Under the pieces are notes generated by a model that worked only from the letters and a program-made list of their open reading frames with translations, did no database searches and was not told the origin of the DNA. Of a DNA stretch of 64,000 nucleotides, positions 16,094 to 24,097 are shown piece by piece. The DNA is from an uncultured Anaerobiospirillum sp. (GTDB lineage: Bacteria > Pseudomonadota > Gammaproteobacteria > Enterobacterales > Succinivibrionaceae). The stretch's first letter is position 1; each line of letters opens with the position of its first letter. Both the position numbers and the translations under genes were made by a program. The DNA is taken from positions 59,470 to 123,469 of the forward strand of contig CALXNA010000003.1 in assembly GCA_944389615.1 (NCBI GenBank), written 5' to 3'.

Positions 16094-17554
16094 TTACTTG
16101 GCGGCGTTGAGCAGCTGCTTCTCGGACTCCGAAGGGGCTTGGTTCAGCGCTTCTTGCGTTAACTGATCCATCTTGCGACGGGTGATCTCGCGCTGGATCT
16201 TGTCCAAGGTGGCACCGTTTAAGTGATAGACGGTGAGGTAAATCAGCAAGGAGACGACGCAGATCAAGGTAGCACCGACGTAGAAGCCTAACATGCTGTT
16301 GATGGTCTCAGCGGACTGCTCTTGGTCTGGGACGTAGTTGATCCACGACAGGTACACGCCTAAGAAGGCCGAGGCGATGGCGCCCGAGCACTTGATGACT
16401 AAGGTGTGTAAGGAGTAGTAGATAATCTCCGAGCGGATGCCTAAGCGGTAGTCACCGAAGTCGACGGTATCGGCGACCATGATCATAACTAAGATCCAGT
16501 AGATCGAGTTGGAGAAGCCGAAGATGATGCCCGAGGCGATGACCGATGGGTAAACTGGGAGGATGCCCCAGCCAGCAAGCGAAATCAGACCCGAGTACAG
16601 GACTGGGAAGATTAAGGCAGCCGAGAAGATGAGCTTACGGCCGAAGATGCGGACTAAGACGGTAAAGAAGACGATCGATGGGATCGTGACGATACCGGCC
16701 CACAGCTGCATGACCGAGAACAAGCTGGCGTCGTGCAAGCAGTACTTGTAGATGTAGAGGTTGAGCGACTGCGAGACGCCGGTACCAATCACAAAGCACA
16801 GCGCAATGATGATGAAGAAGACGAATTGCTTGTTCTTGGTGATGATGGTGAAAGCGTCGGAGAGCTTAAAGGTCTCGCCATCGGCTGGGCGATAGTTCTC
16901 TTCGGTCCACTTGCAGGTGACTAAGGCCGAGCTGACTGCTAACAGGCCTGCGACCAAGCCGTAGCAAGCATAGCCATAGCCGTCATCGCCTTGGCCAAAT
17001 AAGGCGACCGCGTAGACGCCTAAACCGGCGGCTAAGTAGTTACCGATAGTGGCAGCAAAACGTGGGTATGGCAGTAAGCCCTCACGCTCGTGCTTGTCTA
17101 AGGTGATGCACGGAACCAGCGACCAGAATGGAGCGTCGCAGATGGTGTAGGACATACCCCAGCAGATGTAGACGATTGCAAGGTAGATGGTCTGGGTCGT
17201 GCCCTCAAACATGTGCGTGCAGAAGCAGGCGGTCAAGAAGAAGCATTGCAGCAAGTTACCGGCGATGAGCCATGGCTTGTACTTGCCCCAACGGGTGTTG
17301 ACCTTGGTGACGATCAACGCAAAGAGGAAGTCGTTGATCGTATCCCAGACACGGGCGATCAGGAAGATGATACCCGCGACAGTGGCAGGCACCTTCGCCA
17401 CGTCCGTGAGGTAGAAGAATAAGAAGGTGTTGACTACGCAGAGCGAAAAGTCCTTACCAAAGCTGCCGTAGCCATAGGACAGCTTGGTACGCATTGAGAC
17501 TTTGGGTGCAACTGGCGCCGGAATCTCGTTGCCATTGATATCGGTATTGCTCAT
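16094..17554 (-). CDS. GPH-family (MelB-type) sugar:cation symporter
   Basis: A 486-residue, 12-helix inner-membrane transporter of the glycoside-pentoside-hexuronide family. It has the paired acidic residues of MelB helix II (Asp71 and Asp75, spaced four apart in VWDTINDF) and the helix IV motif CDAPFWSLVP (Asp140), which in MelB form the cation site. The start is ATG 17554 (MSNTDINGNEIP), preceded by AAGGAA 8 bases upstream; the frame stays open further upstream but without a better start. It lies downstream of a GH36 alpha-galactosidase on the same strand, so the likely substrate is melibiose, raffinose or a related alpha-galactoside. Substrate is inferred from this context. Confidence 0.88.
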   Translation of the reverse strand: MSNTDINGNEIPAPVAPKVSMRTKLSYGYGSFGKDFSLCVVNTFLFFYLTDVAKVPATVAGIIFLIARVWDTINDFLFALIVTKVNTRWGKYKPWLIAGNLLQCFFLTACFCTHMFEGTTQTIYLAIVYICWGMSYTICDAPFWSLVPCITLDKHEREGLLPYPRFAATIGNYLAAGLGVYAVALFGQGDDGYGYACYGLVAGLLAVSSALVTCKWTEENYRPADGETFKLSDAFTIITKNKQFVFFIIIALCFVIGTGVSQSLNLYIYKYCLHDASLFSVMQLWAGIVTIPSIVFFTVLVRIFGRKLIFSAALIFPVLYSGLISLAGWGILPVYPSVIASGIIFGFSNSIYWILVMIMVADTVDFGDYRLGIRSEIIYYSLHTLVIKCSGAIASAFLGVYLSWINYVPDQEQSAETINSMLGFYVGATLICVVSLLIYLTVYHLNGATLDKIQREITRRKMDQLTQEALNQAPSESEKQLLNAAK

Positions 17555-18148
17555 AGTATGTTCCTTAAACGGAACCAAGGCTCCGTCAGTTGAACCTGGG
17601 CCAAGGCCTGAGGCTCGCACTTCCGTGAGGAATGGTGCCGGGCGACAAGAATGATCAGCGTGAGCGCAGCTGCTGCAGTGTAGCTGATGTAGCTAACGCA
17701 GCGCAGCTGAGCGCACGCGATCGTCCACTAAGCGCTCCCTGCGGCAACCGATGAGAGCCGCAGGTTACGCTTAGCTGTTAGCTCAGGCCTAGACCTGAAC
17801 TAAATCGGGTTAACCACCTTTTTCAGCGCAGCGCGTGGGCGCATGGGGCGCTTTATGCAAGCGGGCGCTTAAAAAGGAGGCGGCGGTAGCCCCAACCCCG
17901 CTAAGGAGGGGTGAGAGGCTGGGGCAAGCTCGTTTCCACCAAGCCTGCTCTGACCTCGTCGCTGGCGGCGCGGCGCGTTGGGGCGCTGAGCGCTGGGACG
18001 CGGGCGCGGCCATAGGGAGTACTGCCACCTCGCTTGAGTGGTGGAGTCGATATACGGCGGCGACGGGGAAGAGGCATATGAGGAGCCTTTGAGTGGGCCG
18101 CACGCCGTAGGTAATAGGGGCGTATCTGCCTTGGGGCAGACTTGCCGG
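17555..18148. other. Intergenic region between the symporter and alpha-galactosidase genes
   Basis: 594 bases with no recognised gene; open frames on both strands overlap each other and match nothing. A small hairpin TCTGCC/GGCAGA (18125-18140) follows the alpha-galactosidase stop. The gap suggests the symporter has its own promoter or is reached by read-through. Confidence 0.45.
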
Positions 18149-20062
18149 TTAGCAGCGGGTGAATACGATGTAGCCTGACTTAGGCAGGGCAAGCTCTTGC
18201 ACCTTATCCGTGAGCTCTAAGCTCAAGGTTTGTAGCTTGCGGCCTAAGCAGTCAAAGTACTCGGCGCTGACGGTTACAGGATGGGTGCTCTTGACCACGA
18301 TGCTCGTGATCATGGCGCCATTGACCAAGGTGACTTGCTCAAGCTCCGGCTCAAACAGGTCTAAGGTATGGTCGCTGCCGATGATGCGTACTTGCTTGCC
18401 CTCTTTGGTGGCGCTGACATCTGTGTACATGAACTCAGGGTGCAGGGCCGTGATTTGGCCGTGCATCAAGAGGTCACGATGTGCCTCCCAGAAGGCAATC
18501 CAGTGCTGCACCATTGCCTTGTGCTCAGCATTGAGGTGCTTGAAATTGCACGAGACTTGCGGCACGGCTAAGAGGGTGTGGATGAATTGCAGCGAGGCAC
18601 TCTCGACACTCTCCTGCGGCGACCAGGTGAACATGTCGGCATGTACCGCAGTGTTGCCTGAACTGGCTCGCAGATCGAGCGTGGTCATGCGGTTCATCAA
18701 GGTATCGCCCGGGCAATCGTGGGCGCGCAGCATATTGCCGTATTGGTGGATCATCGGGCCGATGTAGTTTTGGCGGAACTCCACCAAGATGTCCGGCTTG
18801 ATCGCCTCCAAGGCGGCGCGCACTTCGCGCATCAATAGATCGACCGCATCGGGCAGCGATTGGGTATCGCGCGCCGCGTCGTAGGCGGCGGCCTTAGCGT
18901 CGGCTTGGCGCAGGTCGAACTCGTCGATGAAGTCGAGCTTTAAGCCGTCGAGGTCGTAGTCCTTGACCATGGTGCTAAAGGTGGTCACCAAGAAGTCACG
19001 CACCTTCTTATAGCGTGGGTCTAAGACATAGGCATCCCAGCGCGGGTTAAAGCACAGGCAATAGTCCTTAAGCTCGTCGGCGCGCTTAGCCTTACGGCCA
19101 ATGAACGGCACCGAGAACCAGACCATATACTTCATGCCCATCTCATGGATGCGCTGGACGTGCTCACGCATGTGCGGAAAGCGCGTCGCAGAGACTTGCC
19201 AGTCGCCGCAATAGGCATAGCCGCGATTGTTATCATCAGTCTGCCAGCCGTCATCGACGATCACGGTCTTAAGACCGCATTGAGCGCCGATGCGGCACTG
19301 CTCCTCGATCTCCTCTTCTTGCAGGTTCTGCAGGAAGGCATACCACGTCGAGTAGACGGGGCCATAGGCGCCCTCCGGTACCGGCATGGTCTTGAGCTGA
19401 AGCTCACGCTCATAGAAGCGGGCCATATTCTCCACGGCGTTGAACACCGGCATTAAGGCGGTGTCAAGGCGCAAGGTGACGTGATACTCGCTTTGGGCGT
19501 GGGCCGGGGTCTCAAAGAGATCAAAAGACAGGCGCGCGCAGGTCTGCTCTTCGTAGACACCTGCGGTGACCTTGACGATATTCTTGCAATCGGACAGGGC
19601 AAAGGACAGCTTGTTTAAGCCCTCAGCCGAGTAGAAGGCGCCCATCGGGGCGAGATTGCACAGGTGGGTCGTGATCGAGGCGGTGTACTCAAACATGCCC
19701 TTGGGGCGGTAGTTTTTACCGGGCGCGGCGATGCTGGGCAGCCACAGCGATTGGACGTTATCGAGCTGAAAGCGCAGGTCGATCACGGTATGAGGTAGCA
19801 CCACCGGCGCGCTGCTCTTGCTCTTTAAGGTCAAGTCGCAATAGCACACCTGATTGACATCATGCTCATTGTGCAGCGGGCCAAACAGACCCGGCTCCGT
19901 ACTAACCTGCGGCTTGGCGCCTTGGGCGTACTCAACTTGCATCGGATCTGCGACTGCGCGCAGCTGCCACGTCACCTCAATGGCGTCACTGGGCGCGCTC
20001 TGCGGCCCGTCCACCATATGGACGCTGCTGGAAATAAAGCCCCATACTAATTGCTGTTCCAT
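18149..20062 (-). CDS. GH36 alpha-galactosidase
   Basis: The 637-residue cytoplasmic enzyme hydrolyses terminal alpha-1,6-galactosides such as melibiose and raffinose. It has the GH36/clan GH-D core: VIVDDGWQTDDNNRG (267-281), the nucleophile strand LDGLKLDF (Asp377) and the acid/base segment LRAHDCPGD (Asp449). There is an N-terminal beta-sandwich domain of about 230 residues and no signal peptide. ATG 20062 is chosen because AAGGTGG lies just upstream; an earlier in-frame start would add about 30 unrelated residues. It is followed on the same strand by a MelB-type symporter and preceded by a regulatory region with CRP-like and repressor-like sites, facing a divergent LacI-type gene. Confidence 0.9.
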   Translation of the reverse strand: MEQQLVWGFISSSVHMVDGPQSAPSDAIEVTWQLRAVADPMQVEYAQGAKPQVSTEPGLFGPLHNEHDVNQVCYCDLTLKSKSSAPVVLPHTVIDLRFQLDNVQSLWLPSIAAPGKNYRPKGMFEYTASITTHLCNLAPMGAFYSAEGLNKLSFALSDCKNIVKVTAGVYEEQTCARLSFDLFETPAHAQSEYHVTLRLDTALMPVFNAVENMARFYERELQLKTMPVPEGAYGPVYSTWYAFLQNLQEEEIEEQCRIGAQCGLKTVIVDDGWQTDDNNRGYAYCGDWQVSATRFPHMREHVQRIHEMGMKYMVWFSVPFIGRKAKRADELKDYCLCFNPRWDAYVLDPRYKKVRDFLVTTFSTMVKDYDLDGLKLDFIDEFDLRQADAKAAAYDAARDTQSLPDAVDLLMREVRAALEAIKPDILVEFRQNYIGPMIHQYGNMLRAHDCPGDTLMNRMTTLDLRASSGNTAVHADMFTWSPQESVESASLQFIHTLLAVPQVSCNFKHLNAEHKAMVQHWIAFWEAHRDLLMHGQITALHPEFMYTDVSATKEGKQVRIIGSDHTLDLFEPELEQVTLVNGAMITSIVVKSTHPVTVSAEYFDCLGRKLQTLSLELTDKVQELALPKSGYIVFTRC

Positions 20063-20159
20063 CACCACCACCTTACAGCCTGAAGCTGCCTTTGGGCAGC
20101 CTACGCGGCCTCTTTCCTCGCACAGCCTAAAGAGGCTGCCACGAGTACCCAACAATTCT

Positions 20160-20183
20160 CAGGTGCGCGCGGGGGCGCACCTG
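20160..20183 (-). promoter_or_regulatory. Hairpin in the alpha-galactosidase leader
   Basis: CAGGTGCGC (20160-20168) pairs with GCGCACCTG (20175-20183), loop of 6. It would lie about 330 bases into a 450-base leader. Role unknown. Confidence 0.45.
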
Positions 20184-20370
20184 TGGTCTTGGCTAGCTGC
20201 CAGCGGTCGGCCTGAGCTCCCACACACTCACCAAGGAGCCAAGCCGCCGCTGCTAGGTAGGCAAGATGCGCGCAGCGTCCTAACACTAGGAAGCTGGCGC
20301 CGGGCTTAGGGCAAAGGGCGCCGCAGGGACAGCCCTGCGGGCGGGCAGCGTTCTGACGAAACCGACCGCT

Positions 20371-20387
20371 GTTCGTAACTGTTCGTA
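20371..20387. promoter_or_regulatory. Operator-like site A
   Basis: GTAACTGTTCG with a second GTTCG immediately upstream, related to the sites at 20538, 20586 and 20876. Proposed binding site of the adjacent LacI-type regulator. Confidence 0.4.
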
Positions 20388-20522
20388 CGCTTTGCGCGGC
20401 TCATCCCGCGGCGCAGCAGGTTAGCTCCTGCGCGGCACTTTGCGCTATACATACCCTTGTGTGAGGTCAGTGGCGTAAGTACTTCCGCACCGAAAGCCCA
20501 CTTTCTCTCACGGCTGCCGCTG

Positions 20523-20528
20523 ATTATA
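20523..20528 (-). promoter_or_regulatory. -10 box of the alpha-galactosidase promoter
   Basis: On the minus strand TATAAT is perfect; the region 17 bp upstream has no good -35 box, as expected for an activator-dependent promoter. Transcription would begin near 20516. An operator-like palindrome covers about -22 to -41 and a CRP-like site is centred near -52. Confidence 0.6.
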
Positions 20529-20537
20529 GAGGCAAAC

Positions 20538-20557
20538 TTACGAACAGATGTTAGTAA
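20538..20557. promoter_or_regulatory. Palindromic operator B of the LacI-type regulator
   Basis: TTACGAACAGATGTTAGTAA is a 20-base inverted repeat (TTACnAACA/TGTTnGTAA). Its inner 14 bases recur at 20876-20889 on the other strand. It overlaps the -35 region of the alpha-galactosidase promoter, a classic repressor position. Confidence 0.6.
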
Positions 20558-20560
20558 ATG

Positions 20561-20576
20561 CGTGATGCCATTCACA
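20561..20576. promoter_or_regulatory. CRP-like binding site
   Basis: CGTGA-TGCCAT-TCACA matches the CRP consensus TGTGA-N6-TCACA at 9 of 10 positions, and is 4 bases from operator B. It points to cAMP-CRP control of alpha-galactoside use. Confidence 0.65.
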
Positions 20577-20585
20577 ATTCCGAGC

Positions 20586-20600
20586 GTTAACTGTTCGGAA
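20586..20600. promoter_or_regulatory. Operator-like site C
   Basis: GTTAACTGTTCGGAA shares the AACTGTTCG core with site A and lies just beyond the CRP-like site. Confidence 0.4.
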
Positions 20601-20875
20601 TGTGGAGAGTGGTCACAAAAAAACAAAGCTTTGTCCCAATCTGGGCAAGGTCTCGGGCAGAATGGCATAAACAAGCCGCAGAGAGTTTGAGGGGTAAGCG
20701 TGCAGACCGCAAGCGCTACCTCCGCCTGCGCCCGTACGGCGCGGGTCAATGGGGCCTGTTTACGAAAAATAGGGCGGATCTGACTTTTCGTGGTAAAGAG
20801 AGACTAGGCGGCATCATGCGTGAAAGTATGCGATAATTAAGCCGTAGAGCGACGGAAACTTTTCACGAACTTCTG

Positions 20876-20890
20876 CTAACATCTGTTCGG
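20876..20890. promoter_or_regulatory. Operator-like site D
   Basis: CTAACATCTGTTCGG shares 14 bases with operator B in inverted orientation. It lies on the regulator side of the region, so it may mediate autoregulation or looping. Confidence 0.5.
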
Positions 20891-21124
20891 GAACCGCGGG
20901 CGCCGTGGCGCCCAAAATCTTGTAAGATGAGGGCAAGCGGCCTGAAGGCCAGCTTTCGTGTTGTTAGTTAGAAGAGTCTCGTCCTGCCTACCAAGTGAAG
21001 TTGCTCGCAACGGCTGCGGGCCGCACTGGCCTTAGCAGCCAACGTCTTCGGCTGTTGGCGCTGCCGTGGCCGATGGCCGTAGGTCCGATGGAACCTTGGA
21101 GTGAGGGAGAGGCGCGCGTTTGAT

Positions 21125-22213
21125 ATGAATAGTAAGCAAATTGCCGAGATTGCCGGAGTGTCGCGCTCGACTGTGTCCAAGGTGCTGCACAACTATCCGG
21201 ACATCCCCGAGGAGACGAAGCTGAAGGTGCTCAAGGTGGTCTCCGACTATGGCTATAAGGCGGATGGGGCGCAGCATAAGCGCGGCGCGTTCAAGACCAT
21301 AGGAATGTACTACTTCTCCAAGTTTGAGGAGAATATCTTTGAGCGCTTCAACGTCAATTACAACATCGCGCTCCTCGTGAGCGTCACCACCGAAGCGCGC
21401 CAGCGCGGTTATGGTGTGCTTTTTGACCTGATTGACTTGACCCAAGGGCGCGCTGCGCTGCTGGAGCGCATCAATGAAGACTTTGAGCAACGCCGCATCT
21501 CCACCGCGGTCTTCATCGGGCTCGACGACGACTGCTCCTTTATCTCCTTGCTGGCACGCCCGGGGCGGCACATCATTGTCTTAGACAAGGAGTTTGATAT
21601 CTCAAGCGGCATGCGCTGCCTCTTCTCTAATGACGCGAGCTCCGCGATGCGCGCCTGCCGCCACCTCTTTGGCTATGGCTTCACCAAGATCATGCACCTT
21701 GCCGGTGATCAGCGTAAGCTCTCGGGGCGCAAGCGCAAGGAAGGCTATCTTTACGAGCTCAGACGCCTCAACCAAGAGCATGCCCAAGACTGCCCGCCCT
21801 TAGTGCTGGAAGGGCGCTTTACCATTGAGCACGGCTACAATTGTGGTCTGCGCTTTTTAGAGGAGCGCCTCTACGAGCGCTATAACGGCGTGCTGGCCGG
21901 TTCTGATACCATCGCCATGGGCTTTATCAAGTGCCTACAAGAGCACGAACCTGCGCTCTTAGATCAAATCGGCATCGTCGGCTTTGACAACGAGCCCGAG
22001 GGCGTCTTCGTCAGCCCGAGCCTGACCACCATGTCCCCGGACTATCGCTACTTTGCGCGCTTGATCTTCGACCTTGAGCAAAACTACGAAGAGTTTCAGA
22101 CCGGAGTCTCGGTTAACATTGAGCAGCAGTTGATTGTGCGCGACAGCTCCGTGCCCAAGGAGCAGCGCCGCAGCGACTTGCCGCTGCAAGAGTACATCGG
22201 CGTGCGTACCTAA
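21125..22213 (+). CDS. LacI-family transcriptional regulator
   Basis: The 362-residue product has an N-terminal LacI helix-turn-helix (KQIAEIAGVSRSTVSKVLHN, residues 4-23) and hinge, followed by a periplasmic-binding-protein-like sensor domain with the C-terminal signature IGIVGFDNEPEG. ATG 21125 is chosen; GGGAGAGG lies about 12 bases upstream, and a GTG at 21101 in the same frame is less likely. It is divergent from the alpha-galactosidase and symporter genes and probably represses them through the palindromic sites in between. ispH begins 15 bases after its stop, so ispH may be read from the same transcript. Confidence 0.9.
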   Translation: MNSKQIAEIAGVSRSTVSKVLHNYPDIPEETKLKVLKVVSDYGYKADGAQHKRGAFKTIGMYYFSKFEENIFERFNVNYNIALLVSVTTEARQRGYGVLFDLIDLTQGRAALLERINEDFEQRRISTAVFIGLDDDCSFISLLARPGRHIIVLDKEFDISSGMRCLFSNDASSAMRACRHLFGYGFTKIMHLAGDQRKLSGRKRKEGYLYELRRLNQEHAQDCPPLVLEGRFTIEHGYNCGLRFLEERLYERYNGVLAGSDTIAMGFIKCLQEHEPALLDQIGIVGFDNEPEGVFVSPSLTTMSPDYRYFARLIFDLEQNYEEFQTGVSVNIEQQLIVRDSSVPKEQRRSDLPLQEYIGVRT

Positions 22214-22228
22214 AGGGAGGGTAAGAAG

Positions 22229-23176
22229 GTGGCTTTTAAGATTTTGCTCGCGAACACGCGCGGCTTTTGCGCCGGGGTCGAGCGCGCCATTGGCGTGGTG
22301 CAACGGGCCTTGGAGAAGTTTGGGGCCGAGCGCGTCTATGTCCTGCACGAGGTCGTGCACAACAAGCACGTGGTGGCTGACCTTGTGGCCAAGGGCGTGC
22401 ACTTGGTCGAGGAGTTAAGCGAGATCCCGGAGCCGAGCTCCAAGGTCGTGATCTTCTCGGCCCATGGCGTGGGCCTTGAGACCATCGCGCAGGCGCAGGC
22501 CTTGGGCCTGACCATCATCGATGCGACCTGCCCCTTGGTCAAGCGCATCCATCATAAGGTGGTGCGCGCGGCCAACGCGCAGATGGATGTGGTCATTATC
22601 GGTCACGACGGCCACCGCGAGGTCTTAGGCACGGTCGGGCAGTACGAAGGCCCTAAGGATAAGATCCACGTGATCTTAACCCCTGAGGACGTGGCAAACC
22701 TGACGCTGCCAACGGGGGAGCATCAGGCCATGTTTGCGACCCAAACCACGCTCTCGATCGATGAAACGGCCAAGACCGTGGCCGCGCTCAAGACCAAGTT
22801 CCCGTTGATTGAGGGCCCCAAGAGCGACGATACCTGCTATGCCACGCAAAACCGCCAAGCGGCGGTCAAGCTCTTGGCGCAGCACTGCGAGCTCGTCTTG
22901 ATCGCCGGTTCGCAGAACAGCTCCAACTCGCGCCGCTTAAGCGAAGTGGCCGCCCAGTACGGCACCACCTCCTACCTCATCAATGATGCCAGCGCCCTCA
23001 CCGACGACATGCTCAAGCACGTCACCACCGTAGGCGTCTCGGCGGGCGCTTCGGTGCCTGAGTACATCGTGCAGGACATCCTGACGGCCTTACAGGCACG
23101 CGGTGCCACCAGCATCGAGCCGATCGGCGACATCCAGCGCCACATCACCTTCGCTTGGCCTGAAGGCTTGGATTAG
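22229..23176 (+). CDS. ispH: 4-hydroxy-3-methylbut-2-enyl diphosphate reductase
   Basis: IspH (LytB) is the 4Fe-4S enzyme that makes IPP and DMAPP in the last step of the MEP isoprenoid pathway. All three cluster cysteines are present: Cys14 (RGFCAGVERA), Cys101 (DATCPLVKRIHHKV) and Cys203 (DDTCYATQNRQ), with the substrate-binding SQNSSNSRRL segment. The GTG start at 22229 has GGAGG 9 bases upstream. Length (315) is normal. In E. coli it ends the ribF-ileS-lspA-fkpB-ispH group; here it sits directly behind the LacI-type regulator. Confidence 0.97.
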   Translation: MAFKILLANTRGFCAGVERAIGVVQRALEKFGAERVYVLHEVVHNKHVVADLVAKGVHLVEELSEIPEPSSKVVIFSAHGVGLETIAQAQALGLTIIDATCPLVKRIHHKVVRAANAQMDVVIIGHDGHREVLGTVGQYEGPKDKIHVILTPEDVANLTLPTGEHQAMFATQTTLSIDETAKTVAALKTKFPLIEGPKSDDTCYATQNRQAAVKLLAQHCELVLIAGSQNSSNSRRLSEVAAQYGTTSYLINDASALTDDMLKHVTTVGVSAGASVPEYIVQDILTALQARGATSIEPIGDIQRHITFAWPEGLD

Positions 23177-23348
23177 CGCCCGCACCGCGCATCTCGGCGC
23201 GGCGCCCCAGCGCTCCCGCGCGCCCGCGGCGGGCATCTCAGAGCGAGTCCCGCGTAGCCTATGAGCCGCATGACGATCCGGAGGAGGCGGCGCAGCAGTT
23301 TGCGGCGGTCACGCAGAACGTTAAGGACGCGCGCTTGGGGGAAGCTTC

Positions 23349-23792
23349 TTGACCTTAGAGCGTCTTAAGCTTTGGGGCGTACACAAGATGGCGCACGATC
23401 TTTGTTACATTGGCATCGCCACGGCGTTTTCATGCATCTTGCCGCTGCTGGATGAGGCCAGCAAGCGCATCATGAAGCTCCCGCCTGCAGTGGTGCGGGA
23501 ATGCTGCATCGAAGATTACGAGGATCTGGTCGACGTGACGCCGCGTACCAAGTGCCCGGGCACGGGCGGCTTGGGCTATGGCACCAAGTACGATGCCATC
23601 ATCTTGGATCTGCTGACCGCGCAGGAGTGCTACCCCGATCCTGAGCACGCGGGCTTTACCCTTTGCCCTTACTATACCAACTACTTCTTGCTCAAGGCCG
23701 TGCGCGCGCAGACCCAGATCCCGACGCTCTCGCACAATTGGCTCAAGCGGCGCCTGCAGGTGCTCGGCTACACGGTAACCTCGCAAGTGTAA
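23349..23792 (+). CDS. Hypothetical protein
   Basis: A 147-residue frame that I do not recognise. Its codon use is like the neighbours and it has no signal peptide or clear membrane segment; seven cysteines (DLCYIG, FSCIL, RECCIED, TKCPG, QECYP, LCPYY) are notable for a small protein. The start could be TTG 23349, with a GGGGGAAG run just upstream, or ATG 23388. A start-less open frame of coding-like composition (23200-23352) ends in a TGA overlapping the TTG, so this may be the second half of a broken gene. Confidence 0.5.
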   Translation: MTLERLKLWGVHKMAHDLCYIGIATAFSCILPLLDEASKRIMKLPPAVVRECCIEDYEDLVDVTPRTKCPGTGGLGYGTKYDAIILDLLTAQECYPDPEHAGFTLCPYYTNYFLLKAVRAQTQIPTLSHNWLKRRLQVLGYTVTSQV

Positions 23793-23871
23793 GCCTACGC
23801 TCCGCCGCCTGACGCTCACCGCCCAGTGGCCTGCGCTCCGCGGCCTGCGCGCAGGCCGACGGGCCGAGCAT

Positions 23872-23993
23872 GCGGCCTACTTGCAGCCCACTTGTGGCCT
23901 ACTTGCAGCCCACTTGTGGCCTACTTGCAGCTCACTTGCGGCCCACTTGCAGCCAGCTTATGGCCCACATACGGCCCGTTTGGGGGCCTCTTG
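23872..23993. repeat. Tandem repeat of an approximately 22-bp unit upstream of prfC
   Basis: GTGGCCTACTTGCAGCCCACTT is repeated about five times with decay toward the right. It is intergenic; the open frames across it arise from the repeat. Confidence 0.75.
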
Positions 23994-24097
23994 CGCCCAA
24001 GGTGCGCCAAGCGCTGTGATTTCCGCTAAAATAACGCGGTTTTGGCGCTCTGGTGGGCTAGAGCCGGGCGCATGGATTTGACTTGGTATCTGTGGTT

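Larger units (their letters stand above)
20063..21124. other. Divergent regulatory region of the alpha-galactoside locus
   Basis: 1062 bases between the alpha-galactosidase and the divergent LacI-type regulator. It contains a -10 box, a CRP-like site, four related AAC..GTTCG sites and, in the long predicted alpha-galactosidase leader, a 9-bp hairpin (20160-20183). No credible coding sequence is seen. Confidence 0.65.

Noticed and set aside
23283..23293. GGAGGCGGCGC identical to the start of the hairpin-bridged leaders
   Set aside because: No GCGCCG partner lies downstream before a start codon, and the sequence falls within a coding-like frame.
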